Source of the DNA: LMUY01 sp964657445
GTDB lineage: Bacteria; Pseudomonadota; Alphaproteobacteria; Acetobacterales; Acetobacteraceae
Assembly (NCBI GenBank): GCA_964657445.1
Contig: CAZZVB010000210.1
Coordinates: forward strand, 1-7,224
Length of the DNA: 7,224 nucleotides
Direction of reading: 5' to 3'
A program made the position numbers and the translations under genes. The notes under the pieces are model-generated. The model saw only the letters and a list, made by a program, of their open reading frames with translations, did no database searches and was not told where the DNA came from. Of the stretch, positions 1 to 5,852 are shown piece by piece. The first letter of the stretch is position 1. Each line of letters opens with the position of its first letter.

Positions 1-368
1 TGCTGAATCCGTTGATCGCCGACGGCCAGGTGTACGGCGGCACGGCGCAGGGCATCGGCACGGCCCTGTATGAGGAAATGGCGTTCGACGGTAACGGCCA
101 GCCCATGGCCGCCACGCTGGCCGACTACCTGCTGCCCGGTGCTGGCGAAATCCCCACGGTGCGGATCGAACACATGGTCACGCCGTCGCCGATCAGCCGT
201 TTCGGCCAGAAGGGCATCGGCGAAGGCGGTGCGATCGGGCCGCCCGCCGCCATCGCCAGCGCGGTGAATGACGCGCTGAAACGCTACGGGGTGGAGGTGA
301 ACGCGCTGCCGATGACGCCCGACCGCATACGCGCCCTGCTCGCACCCGGTTTGGACAAAGCCGCATGA
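1..368 (+). CDS. Xanthine dehydrogenase/CO dehydrogenase-family molybdopterin-binding large subunit, C-terminal end (5' end outside the window)
   Basis: Only the last 121 codons are visible; the reading frame is already open at base 3 (Leu-Asn-Pro-Leu), so the TTG at 12 is internal and not the start. The visible part is the end of the molybdenum-cofactor domain. YGGTAQGIGTALYEE is the usual cofactor-contact helix region. GIGEGGAIGPPAAIASAV carries the family's catalytic glutamate (codon 222-224), equivalent to the active-site Glu that acts as general base in xanthine oxidoreductase. The enzyme hydroxylates carbon centres of N-heterocycles or aldehydes, or oxidises CO, using Mo, two [2Fe-2S] clusters and FAD. 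The substrate-deciding active-site loop lies upstream, so the substrate cannot be told. The TGA overlaps the next gene's ATG (ATGA, 4 nt), which indicates translational coupling within an L-M-S operon. The family is certain; the specificity is unknown. Confidence 0.93.
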   Translation, partial: LNPLIADGQVYGGTAQGIGTALYEEMAFDGNGQPMAATLADYLLPGAGEIPTVRIEHMVTPSPISRFGQKGIGEGGAIGPPAAIASAVNDALKRYGVEVNALPMTPDRIRALLAPGLDKAA

Positions 369-1150
369 AAGCGGCCTCGTTCGATCTCACCACCGGGTTA
401 GGACTAGCCGATCTTCTGCGAACCGCCGGCGAAGGCTCGAAGTTTTTGGCCGGAGGTCAATCGCTCGGCCCGATGCTGAACCTGCGGCTGGTGCGCCCTG
501 CCAGCCTGATCGAGGTCGCGCGGGTGGCGGATCTGCGTGGTGCGACGCAGGCCGAAGCGGAGGTGATCTACGGTGCTGCGGTGACGCATGCGGAGATCGA
601 GGACGGGGCGGTGCCGGATGCGACGCCGGGCTGGCTCCCCAGCATCGCGCACGGGATCGCCTACCGCGCGGTGCGCAACCGCGGCACGATCGGCGGCAGC
701 CTGGCCCATGCAGACCCGGCGGCCGACTGGATGGTGACGCTAACCGCCTTGGGTGCGGAGGTGCTCATTGCCGGGCGGGACGGACGGCGTCGCTGCGCCC
801 TGCCCGGCTTCATGACCGGGCCATTCATGACCCAGCTTCTGGAGGACGAGATCATCACCGGCGTCAGCGTGCCCCGGCGCGGAACCAGCGCACGGTTCGG
901 CTACTGGAAACTCACCCGCAAGTCCGGCGAGTTCGCGAAGGCGAGCGCCGCCGTGCTGGTCGATGGGAAGGACGTGCGTATTGCAGTCGGTGCGTTGGAG
1001 GCGCCGCCGGTCTTATTGCCTGAACCCGGCCGTGTATTGGCCAACCCCACCTTGGCGGTTGACATGCTGTCCAGGCTGATGCCGGGCCGCACGATGAACA
1101 TGCACGCTGTGGCTGTCGAACGCGCGATCGCCCAGGCGACAATGCATTGA
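365..1150 (+). CDS. FAD-binding medium subunit of a molybdenum hydroxylase (CoxM/XdhB-like)
   Basis: This 261-residue protein has both FAD signatures of the family: AGGQSLGPMLNLRL at residues 29-42 (pyrophosphate-binding loop) and TIGGSLAHADPAAD at 108-121 (second FAD loop). The conserved RKSGEFAKAS segment of the FAD/C-terminal domain junction is at about 186-195. It passes electrons from the iron-sulfur clusters of the small subunit through FAD to an acceptor, as part of an (LMS)2 cytoplasmic complex. It is slightly shorter than typical CoxM proteins (about 285 residues), mainly at the C-terminus. The ATG start at 365 overlaps the large-subunit stop. There is no strong Shine-Dalgarno, so translation is probably coupled. 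The stop overlaps the TTG start of the small-subunit gene (TTGA). No missing motif was seen. Confidence 0.95.
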   Translation: MKAASFDLTTGLGLADLLRTAGEGSKFLAGGQSLGPMLNLRLVRPASLIEVARVADLRGATQAEAEVIYGAAVTHAEIEDGAVPDATPGWLPSIAHGIAYRAVRNRGTIGGSLAHADPAADWMVTLTALGAEVLIAGRDGRRRCALPGFMTGPFMTQLLEDEIITGVSVPRRGTSARFGYWKLTRKSGEFAKASAAVLVDGKDVRIAVGALEAPPVLLPEPGRVLANPTLAVDMLSRLMPGRTMNMHAVAVERAIAQATMH

Positions 1151-2268
1151 CCAGCCTCACGCTACGGGTGAACGCCCGCGAGGAGACGGTGTCCGTCGAA
1201 CCCCGCACCCATCTCGCCGACTGCCTGCGGGACGAACTGCTGCTGACCGGCACCCATCTCGGCTGCGAGCATGGCGTCTGCGGCGCTTGCACGCTGATGC
1301 TGGACGGGATGCCGGTTAGGTCATGCCTTACCCTGGCGGCCACCTGCGCCGGCGCGGACGTCCGCACGATCGAGGGTTTCGACGACGATGCGCTGATGGC
1401 AGCGCTGCGGTCCGCGTTCTCCCGCCACCACGCCTTGCAGTGCGGCTACTGCACGCCGGGCATGCTGGTCACCGCCTATGACATCGTGCGCCGGCTTCCC
1501 ACGGCCGGCGAAACCCGCATCCGTACGGAGCTTGCGGGCAACCTATGCCGCTGCACCGGCTATGCCGGAATCGTCGCCGCGATCATGGACGTGCTGCAGG
1601 ACCCGCCCGCCGCCGATCTGGTGCCAATGCCAAGGACCGCGCACGTTTCAGTCGATCGTAGGGTGGGCTTCAGCCCACCGCTTCTAGCGCCGCAAAAGGG
1701 TGGGCCAAGGCCCACCCTACGGACTGAAAATGGACTTCTTATCGAGCGCACGGTGCCGCTCACACTTTCGGCCGGCCAAGCCTGGCCCCTGCTGCGATCC
1801 ATCGAGCAAGTCGCAAGCTTCCTGCCCGGCGCCGCCATCACCAGCCTGGACGGCGACCAGGTCCAGGGCACGATGACTGCCGCCGTTGGCCCGATTCGCG
1901 CAACTTTCACAGGCCAAGCCGACATCCGCTACGACGACGCAGGCAGGACCGGCGTCATGACCGGACACGGACACGACCGATGGACACGATCGGCGGTGGA
2001 TGGAACACTTAGGTTCAGCCTGCATCCCGCAGGTCCCGATGCATGCACTCTGAAGGCATCGATCGCCTACCGGCTCAAAGGCCCGCTCTCGCAGTTCGGC
2101 AGGCCAGCCGTCGTGGCAGGCGTGGTCGATCAGATGCTCAACCGCTTCACCGCGAACCTGCTCGCCGCGGCGTCCGGCACGAAGGTGGACGAAGCGCCGA
2201 TCGGTGTCGTCCGCAGCCTCCTACGATGGCTGTTCCGCGCCCGCCGCTCCTACGGTGCTTCGACGTAA
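1147..2268 (+). CDS. Fusion of a [2Fe-2S] small subunit (CoxS-like) and a CoxG/SRPBCC domain
   Basis: Residues 1-150 form a complete small subunit. The plant-type cluster ligands are C40, C45, C48 and C60 (GCEHGVCGACT). The second, helical-domain cluster has C99 and C102 (QCGYCTPG) and C134 and C136 (GNLCRCTGY). Residues about 197-350 resemble CoxG (SRPBCC fold): LLIERTVPLTLSAGQAWPLL, then SFLPGA and a C-terminal helix. In carbon-monoxide oxidisers CoxG helps recruit the dehydrogenase to the membrane; here the tail LLRWLFRARR is basic and hydrophobic, which would fit membrane contact (inference). Small subunits alone are about 155-165 residues, so 373 residues fits a fusion. Residues 171-192 of the linker are encoded by a palindromic repeat (see the repeat entry). 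The start is TTG overlapping the upstream stop; the nearby ATG at 1142 is out of frame. The 3' end overlaps the opposing GST gene by 19 bp. Confidence 0.92.
   Translation: MTSLTLRVNAREETVSVEPRTHLADCLRDELLLTGTHLGCEHGVCGACTLMLDGMPVRSCLTLAATCAGADVRTIEGFDDDALMAALRSAFSRHHALQCGYCTPGMLVTAYDIVRRLPTAGETRIRTELAGNLCRCTGYAGIVAAIMDVLQDPPAADLVPMPRTAHVSVDRRVGFSPPLLAPQKGGPRPTLRTENGLLIERTVPLTLSAGQAWPLLRSIEQVASFLPGAAITSLDGDQVQGTMTAAVGPIRATFTGQADIRYDDAGRTGVMTGHGHDRWTRSAVDGTLRFSLHPAGPDACTLKASIAYRLKGPLSQFGRPAVVAGVVDQMLNRFTANLLAAASGTKVDEAPIGVVRSLLRWLFRARRSYGAST
1657..1722. repeat. REPIN-like element: two inverted REP palindromes inside the coxS-coxG fusion gene
   Basis: Two REP-like units face each other. The left unit (1658-1679) is a GTAG head followed by the hairpin GGTGGGCT-tc-AGCCCACC. 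The right unit (1698-1720), on the opposite strand, is again a GTAG head followed by GGTGGGCC-tt-GGCCCACC. The two units agree at 19 of 23 positions, and one difference is compensatory (T-A pair on the left, C-G on the right), so hairpin pairing is kept. The outer arms CGTAGGGTGGGC (1657-1668) and GCCCACCCTACG (1710-1721) also pair with each other. GTAG-headed palindromes in inverted pairs are the known architecture of REPINs, which are moved in trans by RAYT (TnpA_REP) transposases. The core, 1658-1720, is 63 nt, a multiple of three, and has no stop in the gene's frame, so the gene stays open. No RAYT gene is in the window. Confidence 0.85.
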
Positions 2269-2903
2269 CAACGCAGCCGCTTACCAGGCAACAGATCGTA
2301 CGGCGCCCTCCATCCCGGCAAGGCCGCAATCCGCTGCAGCCAGGCATGGATCGCCGGGTGGGTTGCGGCGAGATCGTAACCAGCCTCATGCTTCGGGAAC
2401 ATCAGGTAACCGCACATCGACAGATCGGCGACGGTCGGACGGCCAGCGGCGACAAAAATCCGTCCCGTCAGATGCTGCTCGAGGATGCCGAGGAAGTCGT
2501 CAACGCGGCCCTTCATGAACGCCAGCACCGCCGGGTTCGACGGCGGCAGGAACGCGCGACGGTAGCGGTAGGCGGCCATGAAGCCGGACAGCTTCTGGTT
2601 GTCCCAAAACAACCACCGCAGCACCTCGAATCGCTCACCCTCCTCGATGCCGTGGAACAGGCCACACCGGTCGGCAAGCTGAAGCAGGATCGGGGCGGTT
2701 TGCGTGAGCTTGACGCCGTTCACCTCCAGGACGGGGATCTCGCCCATCGGGTTCACGGCGGCTCGCCACTCCGGCGTAAACGTCACGCCAGCGCCAAAAT
2801 CCGTCCACACCGGTTCGAACGGCTCACCGCACAGGGTGAGCATGAGGGCGAGCTTGTAGCTGTTCCCGGATTCCGGAAAGTAGTGCAGCCGGTACGCCGG
2901 CAC
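2250..2903 (-). CDS. Glutathione S-transferase family protein
   Basis: This 217-residue protein has the standard length and two-domain layout of bacterial cytosolic GSTs. The N-terminal thioredoxin-like domain starts YRLHYFPESGNSYKL and has the cis-proline motif NPMGEIPVLE (residues 51-60, Pro57) followed by LTQTAPIL (66-73) where glutathione is normally held. The C-terminal helical domain carries the N-capping box RPTVADLSMCGYL (T157 to D160). Likely roles are glutathione conjugation, isomerisation or reductive steps on electrophilic intermediates; the substrate is unknown. It starts with GTG, 5 nt downstream of the amidohydrolase stop, with only a weak purine-rich GAGAG just before it, so it is probably translated as the second gene of that operon. 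Its 3' end overlaps the convergent coxS-coxG fusion gene by 19 bp. Confidence 0.9.
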   Translation of the reverse strand: MPAYRLHYFPESGNSYKLALMLTLCGEPFEPVWTDFGAGVTFTPEWRAAVNPMGEIPVLEVNGVKLTQTAPILLQLADRCGLFHGIEEGERFEVLRWLFWDNQKLSGFMAAYRYRRAFLPPSNPAVLAFMKGRVDDFLGILEQHLTGRIFVAAGRPTVADLSMCGYLMFPKHEAGYDLAATHPAIHAWLQRIAALPGWRAPYDLLPGKRLRCYVEAP

Positions 2904-2908
2904 GCTCT

Positions 2909-4186
2909 CTACGCTGCCACAGCCTGCGGCAGGATCGACGCCGTCGCCTCGAACCGCTCCCCGGCGCGCAGGCAGAAGGCCGGGCGCAGCAGGCGATCGG
3001 CCACCACCTCGGTCTTTTCGTTATCGCGCAGAATGAACCGGCCGCGCAGGTCTTCCAGCACCGACACATCGGCAACCCGGCCCACGGCCAGCAATCCGAT
3101 CTCCTCCGACCGGCCCAGCATCGCCGCCGGATTGGTGGTCACCATCGGCACGACCTGGTCCATCGACAGACCCAGCGCCAGCATCGAGCTCATCGCCTGG
3201 GTCAGGCTGAACTTTGCCTGGCCGAGGAACGGGTGGTTCTCCTCATCGGCATGCTCGGCCGGCGTGCCCGCGGGTGGCGGAACGTGCGTATTGTAGCCGT
3301 GCATGTCCGCGCCCAGCGTGTCGGGCACGATGCCGGCCGCGATGCCCAGCTTGGCCAGCCGATAGGAAAAGTGGCTGCCGTGGCCCACATCGATCTTCAG
3401 CCCACGGTCCAGCGCCGCGCGGATCACCGGATGGACCTCGCCCTCCTTGTTGACGAAGCCGCCTGGGTGACGTGTGAACGGGTGGGCGAGGATGTCGCCC
3501 GCGCGCAAGAGCGGGATGACGCGGTCCATGATGGTGTCCACGTCCTCCCCGTTCGTGCCGCTCTCCGGCAAGCCCCAAAGCTGGCCGAAATGCACGTACA
3601 CCGGGAGGTCCGTCTCCCGCCCGATCTGGGCCGCAAGCTCGATCACGCGAATGCCCCAGCGGGCGAAGCCGCCGATTTCGGCATGTGCCTTGATGCCGCG
3701 CACGATGTCCTTGTTGGCGTTGGCGGCGGCGACGGTGGCGGCCACATCCACCCCGTCCGGGCTGTAGAGCTGCGGGTAGTAATGCCCCTCCAGCCCGCCC
3801 ACGAGGTAGGCGGACAGGAAGGCATACACCTTGGTCTTGGCCGGCTCGGCGCTGAAGTGGCGGAAGCCCGGCAGCGTCATGCAGGACGGCCCGCCCTGGT
3901 CCACGATCGTGGTGACGCCGGATTGCACGCCCACCAGGTCCGCCGCCAGGCCGAATCGGCCCGTCACATACTGATAGCAATGCGCATGCGTATCGATCAG
4001 TCCCGGCAGCACCAGCTTGCCGCGCACATCCACGACCTCCGCATTCGGCGTGGGCGCAATGTCCGGCGCCACGGCCACAATCCGGCCGCGTGCGATGGCG
4101 ACGTCCATGACGCCATCGACCCCGGTGGCCGGGCAGATCACGTGCCCCCCGCGCAGAAGCGTATCGTGGAGTTGGACGATCGTCAT
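2909..4186 (-). CDS. Metal-dependent amidohydrolase (dihydroorotase/hydantoinase-like superfamily; amidohydrolase/deacetylase type)
   Basis: With the start at 4186 the protein has 425 residues. It shows the amidohydrolase TIM-barrel order: a beta-sandwich N-terminus (GGHVICPATGVDGVMDVAI), PGLIDTHAHC with metal ligands H67 and H69, RGIKAHAE with K166 as the likely carboxylated bridging lysine, VHFG (H199), AHPF (H235) and GADMHGYN (D294, the likely catalytic acid/base on strand 8). The C-terminus returns to the sandwich with VGRVADVSVLED. Such enzymes hydrolyse cyclic amides or N-acyl groups at a one- or two-metal centre. Overall it most resembles proteins annotated amidohydrolase/deacetylase family metallohydrolase. 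The upstream extension to 4246 is rejected because ATG 4186 has AGGAGA six bases before it. It leads a two-gene operon with the GST and is divergent from the RidA-family gene. Family sure, substrate not. Confidence 0.92.
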   Translation of the reverse strand: MTIVQLHDTLLRGGHVICPATGVDGVMDVAIARGRIVAVAPDIAPTPNAEVVDVRGKLVLPGLIDTHAHCYQYVTGRFGLAADLVGVQSGVTTIVDQGGPSCMTLPGFRHFSAEPAKTKVYAFLSAYLVGGLEGHYYPQLYSPDGVDVAATVAAANANKDIVRGIKAHAEIGGFARWGIRVIELAAQIGRETDLPVYVHFGQLWGLPESGTNGEDVDTIMDRVIPLLRAGDILAHPFTRHPGGFVNKEGEVHPVIRAALDRGLKIDVGHGSHFSYRLAKLGIAAGIVPDTLGADMHGYNTHVPPPAGTPAEHADEENHPFLGQAKFSLTQAMSSMLALGLSMDQVVPMVTTNPAAMLGRSEEIGLLAVGRVADVSVLEDLRGRFILRDNEKTEVVADRLLRPAFCLRAGERFEATASILPQAVAA

Positions 4187-4192
4187 TCGGCA

Positions 4193-4198
4193 TCTCCT
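4193..4198 (-). promoter_or_regulatory. Shine-Dalgarno deciding the amidohydrolase start
   Basis: On the minus strand AGGAGA lies six bases before the ATG at 4186. This selects the 425-residue form over the 445-residue form that the open frame would allow. Confidence 0.8.
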
Positions 4199-4217
4199 GC
4201 GGGACTGGCAAGACATC

Positions 4218-4246
4218 AATTTACCGTTGGCACTGCCGTTATTCAA
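4218..4246 (-). promoter_or_regulatory. Candidate sigma-70-type promoter for the amidohydrolase-GST operon
   Basis: Read on the minus strand, TTGAAT (4241-4246) and TAAATT (4218-4223) are separated by exactly 17 bases, each matching four of six consensus positions. Transcription would begin near 4211, giving a leader of about 25 nt that holds the Shine-Dalgarno. It sits in the 98-nt gap between the divergent amidohydrolase and RidA genes, the right place for a promoter. The prediction is from sequence only. No equally good promoter was seen for the RidA-family gene. Confidence 0.4.
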
Positions 4247-4284
4247 TGTTGGGACACTGGCATGCGCCTTGCTGTGCTTGGATC

Positions 4285-4677
4285 ATGAGCGAAACACTCT
4301 TCCACATGATCGCGGACGCACCTGACCCGGTGGCGCCCTACAGCCACGCCGTCGAGCGGGATGGCTGGCTGTTCGTTACGGGCCAGCTCGCCACCGACCC
4401 GGATGACGACGCCCGGCCGTTGCCGGACGGGATCGTGGCGCAAACCCATAAGGTCATGGACAATCTGACCCGCGTCTTGCGCGGCTTGGGCGCCGATCTT
4501 TCGCATGTCGTCGCGGCACGGGTGTTCCTGACCCAATTCGAACGCGACTACGCGGCAATGAACGCTATCTACGCCAGCTACTTCCCGCCGGGCCGTTTGC
4601 CCGCGCGAACCACGGTCGGCGTGACAGGCCTGGCACGGGGCGGGATCATCGAAATCGATGTCGTCGCCAAACGATGA
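4285..4677 (+). CDS. RidA family protein (YjgF/YER057c/UK114; imine/enamine deaminase)
   Basis: This 130-residue protein matches the usual RidA length and pattern: VAPYSHAV (residues 16-23), LFVTGQLATDP (29-39), the helix with HKVMDNL and LGADLSHVV, YFPPGRLPARTTVGV with R108 in the position of the substrate-carboxylate-binding arginine of active RidA proteins, and the end GGIIEIDVVAKR with E123. RidA proteins form trimers and hydrolyse reactive imines/enamines; subfamilies inside catabolic operons act as pathway-specific deaminases. The start ATG at 4285 gives the normal N-terminus; an in-frame TTG at 4246 would add 13 atypical residues and overlap the candidate promoter. The Shine-Dalgarno is weak (GGAT close to the ATG). 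Divergence from the amidohydrolase suggests shared regulation and a role in the same pathway (inference). Confidence 0.92.
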   Translation: MSETLFHMIADAPDPVAPYSHAVERDGWLFVTGQLATDPDDDARPLPDGIVAQTHKVMDNLTRVLRGLGADLSHVVAARVFLTQFERDYAAMNAIYASYFPPGRLPARTTVGVTGLARGGIIEIDVVAKR

Positions 4678-4717
4678 CGAAACGCGCGGAGGGTGGCTGA
4701 ATGCGACGCGCGGGCGG

Positions 4718-5674
4718 CTAGTTGGACGAGATCCGGTGTTGCCGCAAGTTGCGCAGCGCCTTTCTAATAGACGTCGTGATCAGGGCTGTGACATAGGAAG
4801 TCACTGGGAGGCGCCTAAGCTTCTGATGGAGCAGGCTGTTTATGTTTAGATAGCCGATGAGGCCGTGCTTGTATTTGAGCAGGCTGCCGAGATAGCGCTC
4901 CTGATCGAGCACGGGATGGATCACCGGACGATCAGTCATGACCGGCAAGTCGCTTTCCACATAGGGCGGCCAAGTATCGTATCGGGAGGTGTCCGTGTAG
5001 TCTGCGAGTTCCGCACTCTTGAACCCGCCCAGACGCATCTCGGTCGCGATGAAACCCTCGCAAAAGGGCCATGCCTCGATGCCCTCGGCCTGTAATCGCC
5101 GTGCCATTTCCAAGCGGCGGCTAAAGAGCGTTTCCAAAGCCCGGCGGGAGAATAACGACACACAGATCAGCTTGTAACGAATGTCCTCGAGGGCATAAAC
5201 GCCGCGGCACGTGTCGAGCCAAGCCCATTCCGCCACCGGCTCGCCCTTGGTCAGCCCCAGGAAATCGACGTGATCTTCTGCAGCCTGACTGACCAGCCGA
5301 TCGACATCCGTATTGAGCGCGACGTCGTATTCTAGCTGAAAATAATAATCATATTCGTCATGCTTTTCGAGAAAGTAATAAAGCGGATAATCGCCATTAA
5401 ACCAAAGCAAATTGCCAGTACCCGCTCGCGGCAACCCCATTCCGATCAGGTCGGTCTCCGTCACGCGAACGACACGGTCATGCTTGATGCCCGGGACGAC
5501 GCCGTTGCTTTCGTCCACGAGAACGAAGACGTCGCCTTGGCCGACACGGGACAGCAGGCGATCGAGCTGCCGCTGAGCAAACGCATCCCAAAAATGTGTA
5601 CGGAAGATAACAGCATACTTCGGTACTATACCGGACACACGATGGCTCGATGATGGTGTCATGTGGTTCCGCAT
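4718..5674 (-). CDS. Hypothetical protein, probable GT-A-like glycosyltransferase
   Basis: This 318-residue protein has no signal peptide and is probably cytoplasmic. I do not recognise a named family with certainty. What points to a glycosyltransferase: an N-terminal beta-strand opening KYAVIFRTHFWDAF (19-32) and FVLVDES (50-56), then DEYDYYFQLEYDVAL (106-120), where E115-Y116-D117 stands where a metal-binding DXD-like motif belongs. CEGFIATEM (205-213) is a second acidic motif, and VIHPVLD (251-257) supplies a late histidine typical of GT-A enzymes. The C-terminus is basic with amphipathic stretches, perhaps for membrane contact. The start is uncertain: ATG 5674 has AGGGG almost touching it, while ATG 5662 has GGA at a better distance. 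Base composition is less GC-rich than the genes on the left, most clearly at 5335-5410. It is divergent from a second glycosyltransferase, which supports a role in surface polysaccharide. Confidence 0.6.
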   Translation of the reverse strand: MRNHMTPSSSHRVSGIVPKYAVIFRTHFWDAFAQRQLDRLLSRVGQGDVFVLVDESNGVVPGIKHDRVVRVTETDLIGMGLPRAGTGNLLWFNGDYPLYYFLEKHDEYDYYFQLEYDVALNTDVDRLVSQAAEDHVDFLGLTKGEPVAEWAWLDTCRGVYALEDIRYKLICVSLFSRRALETLFSRRLEMARRLQAEGIEAWPFCEGFIATEMRLGGFKSAELADYTDTSRYDTWPPYVESDLPVMTDRPVIHPVLDQERYLGSLLKYKHGLIGYLNINSLLHQKLRRLPVTSYVTALITTSIRKALRNLRQHRISSN

Positions 5675-5766
5675 ACCCCTGATGCGCCCGCTCTAATGGG
5701 AAACCCAGGCGATAGCCAAGTAAGACCATCGGGAAGATGCTCAACTTATCTTGCGCCCTGTGATCC

Positions 5767-5804
5767 TTGGCGCAGCGGTCGCGCCAACGTAAGAGGTGGC
5801 GCGA
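5767..5804 (+). promoter_or_regulatory. Two mutually exclusive hairpins in the leader of the GT32-like gene
   Basis: Three arms are present. TTGGCGC (5767-5773) pairs perfectly with GCGCCAA (5781-5787) across a 7-nt loop. TCGCGCCA (5779-5786) pairs perfectly with TGGCGCGA (5797-5804) across a 10-nt loop. The middle arm is shared, so only one hairpin can form at a time. The cluster ends 36 nt before the Shine-Dalgarno of the gene starting at 5853. The layout could be an attenuator-like RNA switch or a DNA operator. Neither hairpin has a U-run, so a classical terminator is not supported. Confidence 0.45.
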
Positions 5805-5840
5805 ACGATCTACATAGTTCTAGCAACCCGGCTTTCGCCT

Positions 5841-5845
5841 GGAGG
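5841..5845 (+). promoter_or_regulatory. Shine-Dalgarno deciding the GT32-like start
   Basis: GGAGG lies seven bases before GTG 5853, an ideal arrangement. It sits within the perfect palindrome GAGGCCTC-overlapping segment 5842-5849. It favours 5853 over the upstream in-frame GTG at 5796, which has no spaced ribosome binding site and lies within the leader hairpin. Confidence 0.8.
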
Positions 5846-5852
5846 CCTCGAC

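Noticed and set aside
1657..1722. Reading the palindrome as a Rho-independent terminator or a CRISPR-like repeat
   Set aside because: It lies inside an open coding frame, has no T-run after either hairpin, and occurs as one inverted pair rather than a regularly spaced direct-repeat array.
2043..3296. Long plus-strand open frame of 417 codons antisense to the GST and amidohydrolase genes
   Set aside because: It is an antisense shadow of two well-supported genes in GC-rich DNA. The translation is Arg/Pro/Gln-rich with no recognisable motif.
3243..4211. Minus-strand open frame of 322 codons in another frame of the amidohydrolase
   Set aside because: It is a same-strand frame shadow; the translation is Arg/Gly-rich low complexity while the other frame carries all catalytic motifs.
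3233..4288. Plus-strand open frame of 351 codons opposite the amidohydrolase
   Set aside because: It lies entirely over the motif-bearing amidohydrolase, and its His/Arg/Gly-rich product has no domain pattern.
4684..4712. Possible terminator from GCGCG/CGCGC between the RidA gene and the minus-strand gene
   Set aside because: The stem is only 5 bp across about 20 nt with no T-run, and the ACGCGCGG copies also form a trivial direct repeat expected in GC-rich DNA.
5796..5852. 19-residue N-terminal extension of the GT32-like protein from GTG 5796
   Set aside because: No spaced Shine-Dalgarno; it overlaps the leader hairpin and is unlike the family N-terminus, while GTG 5853 has GGAGG at ideal spacing.
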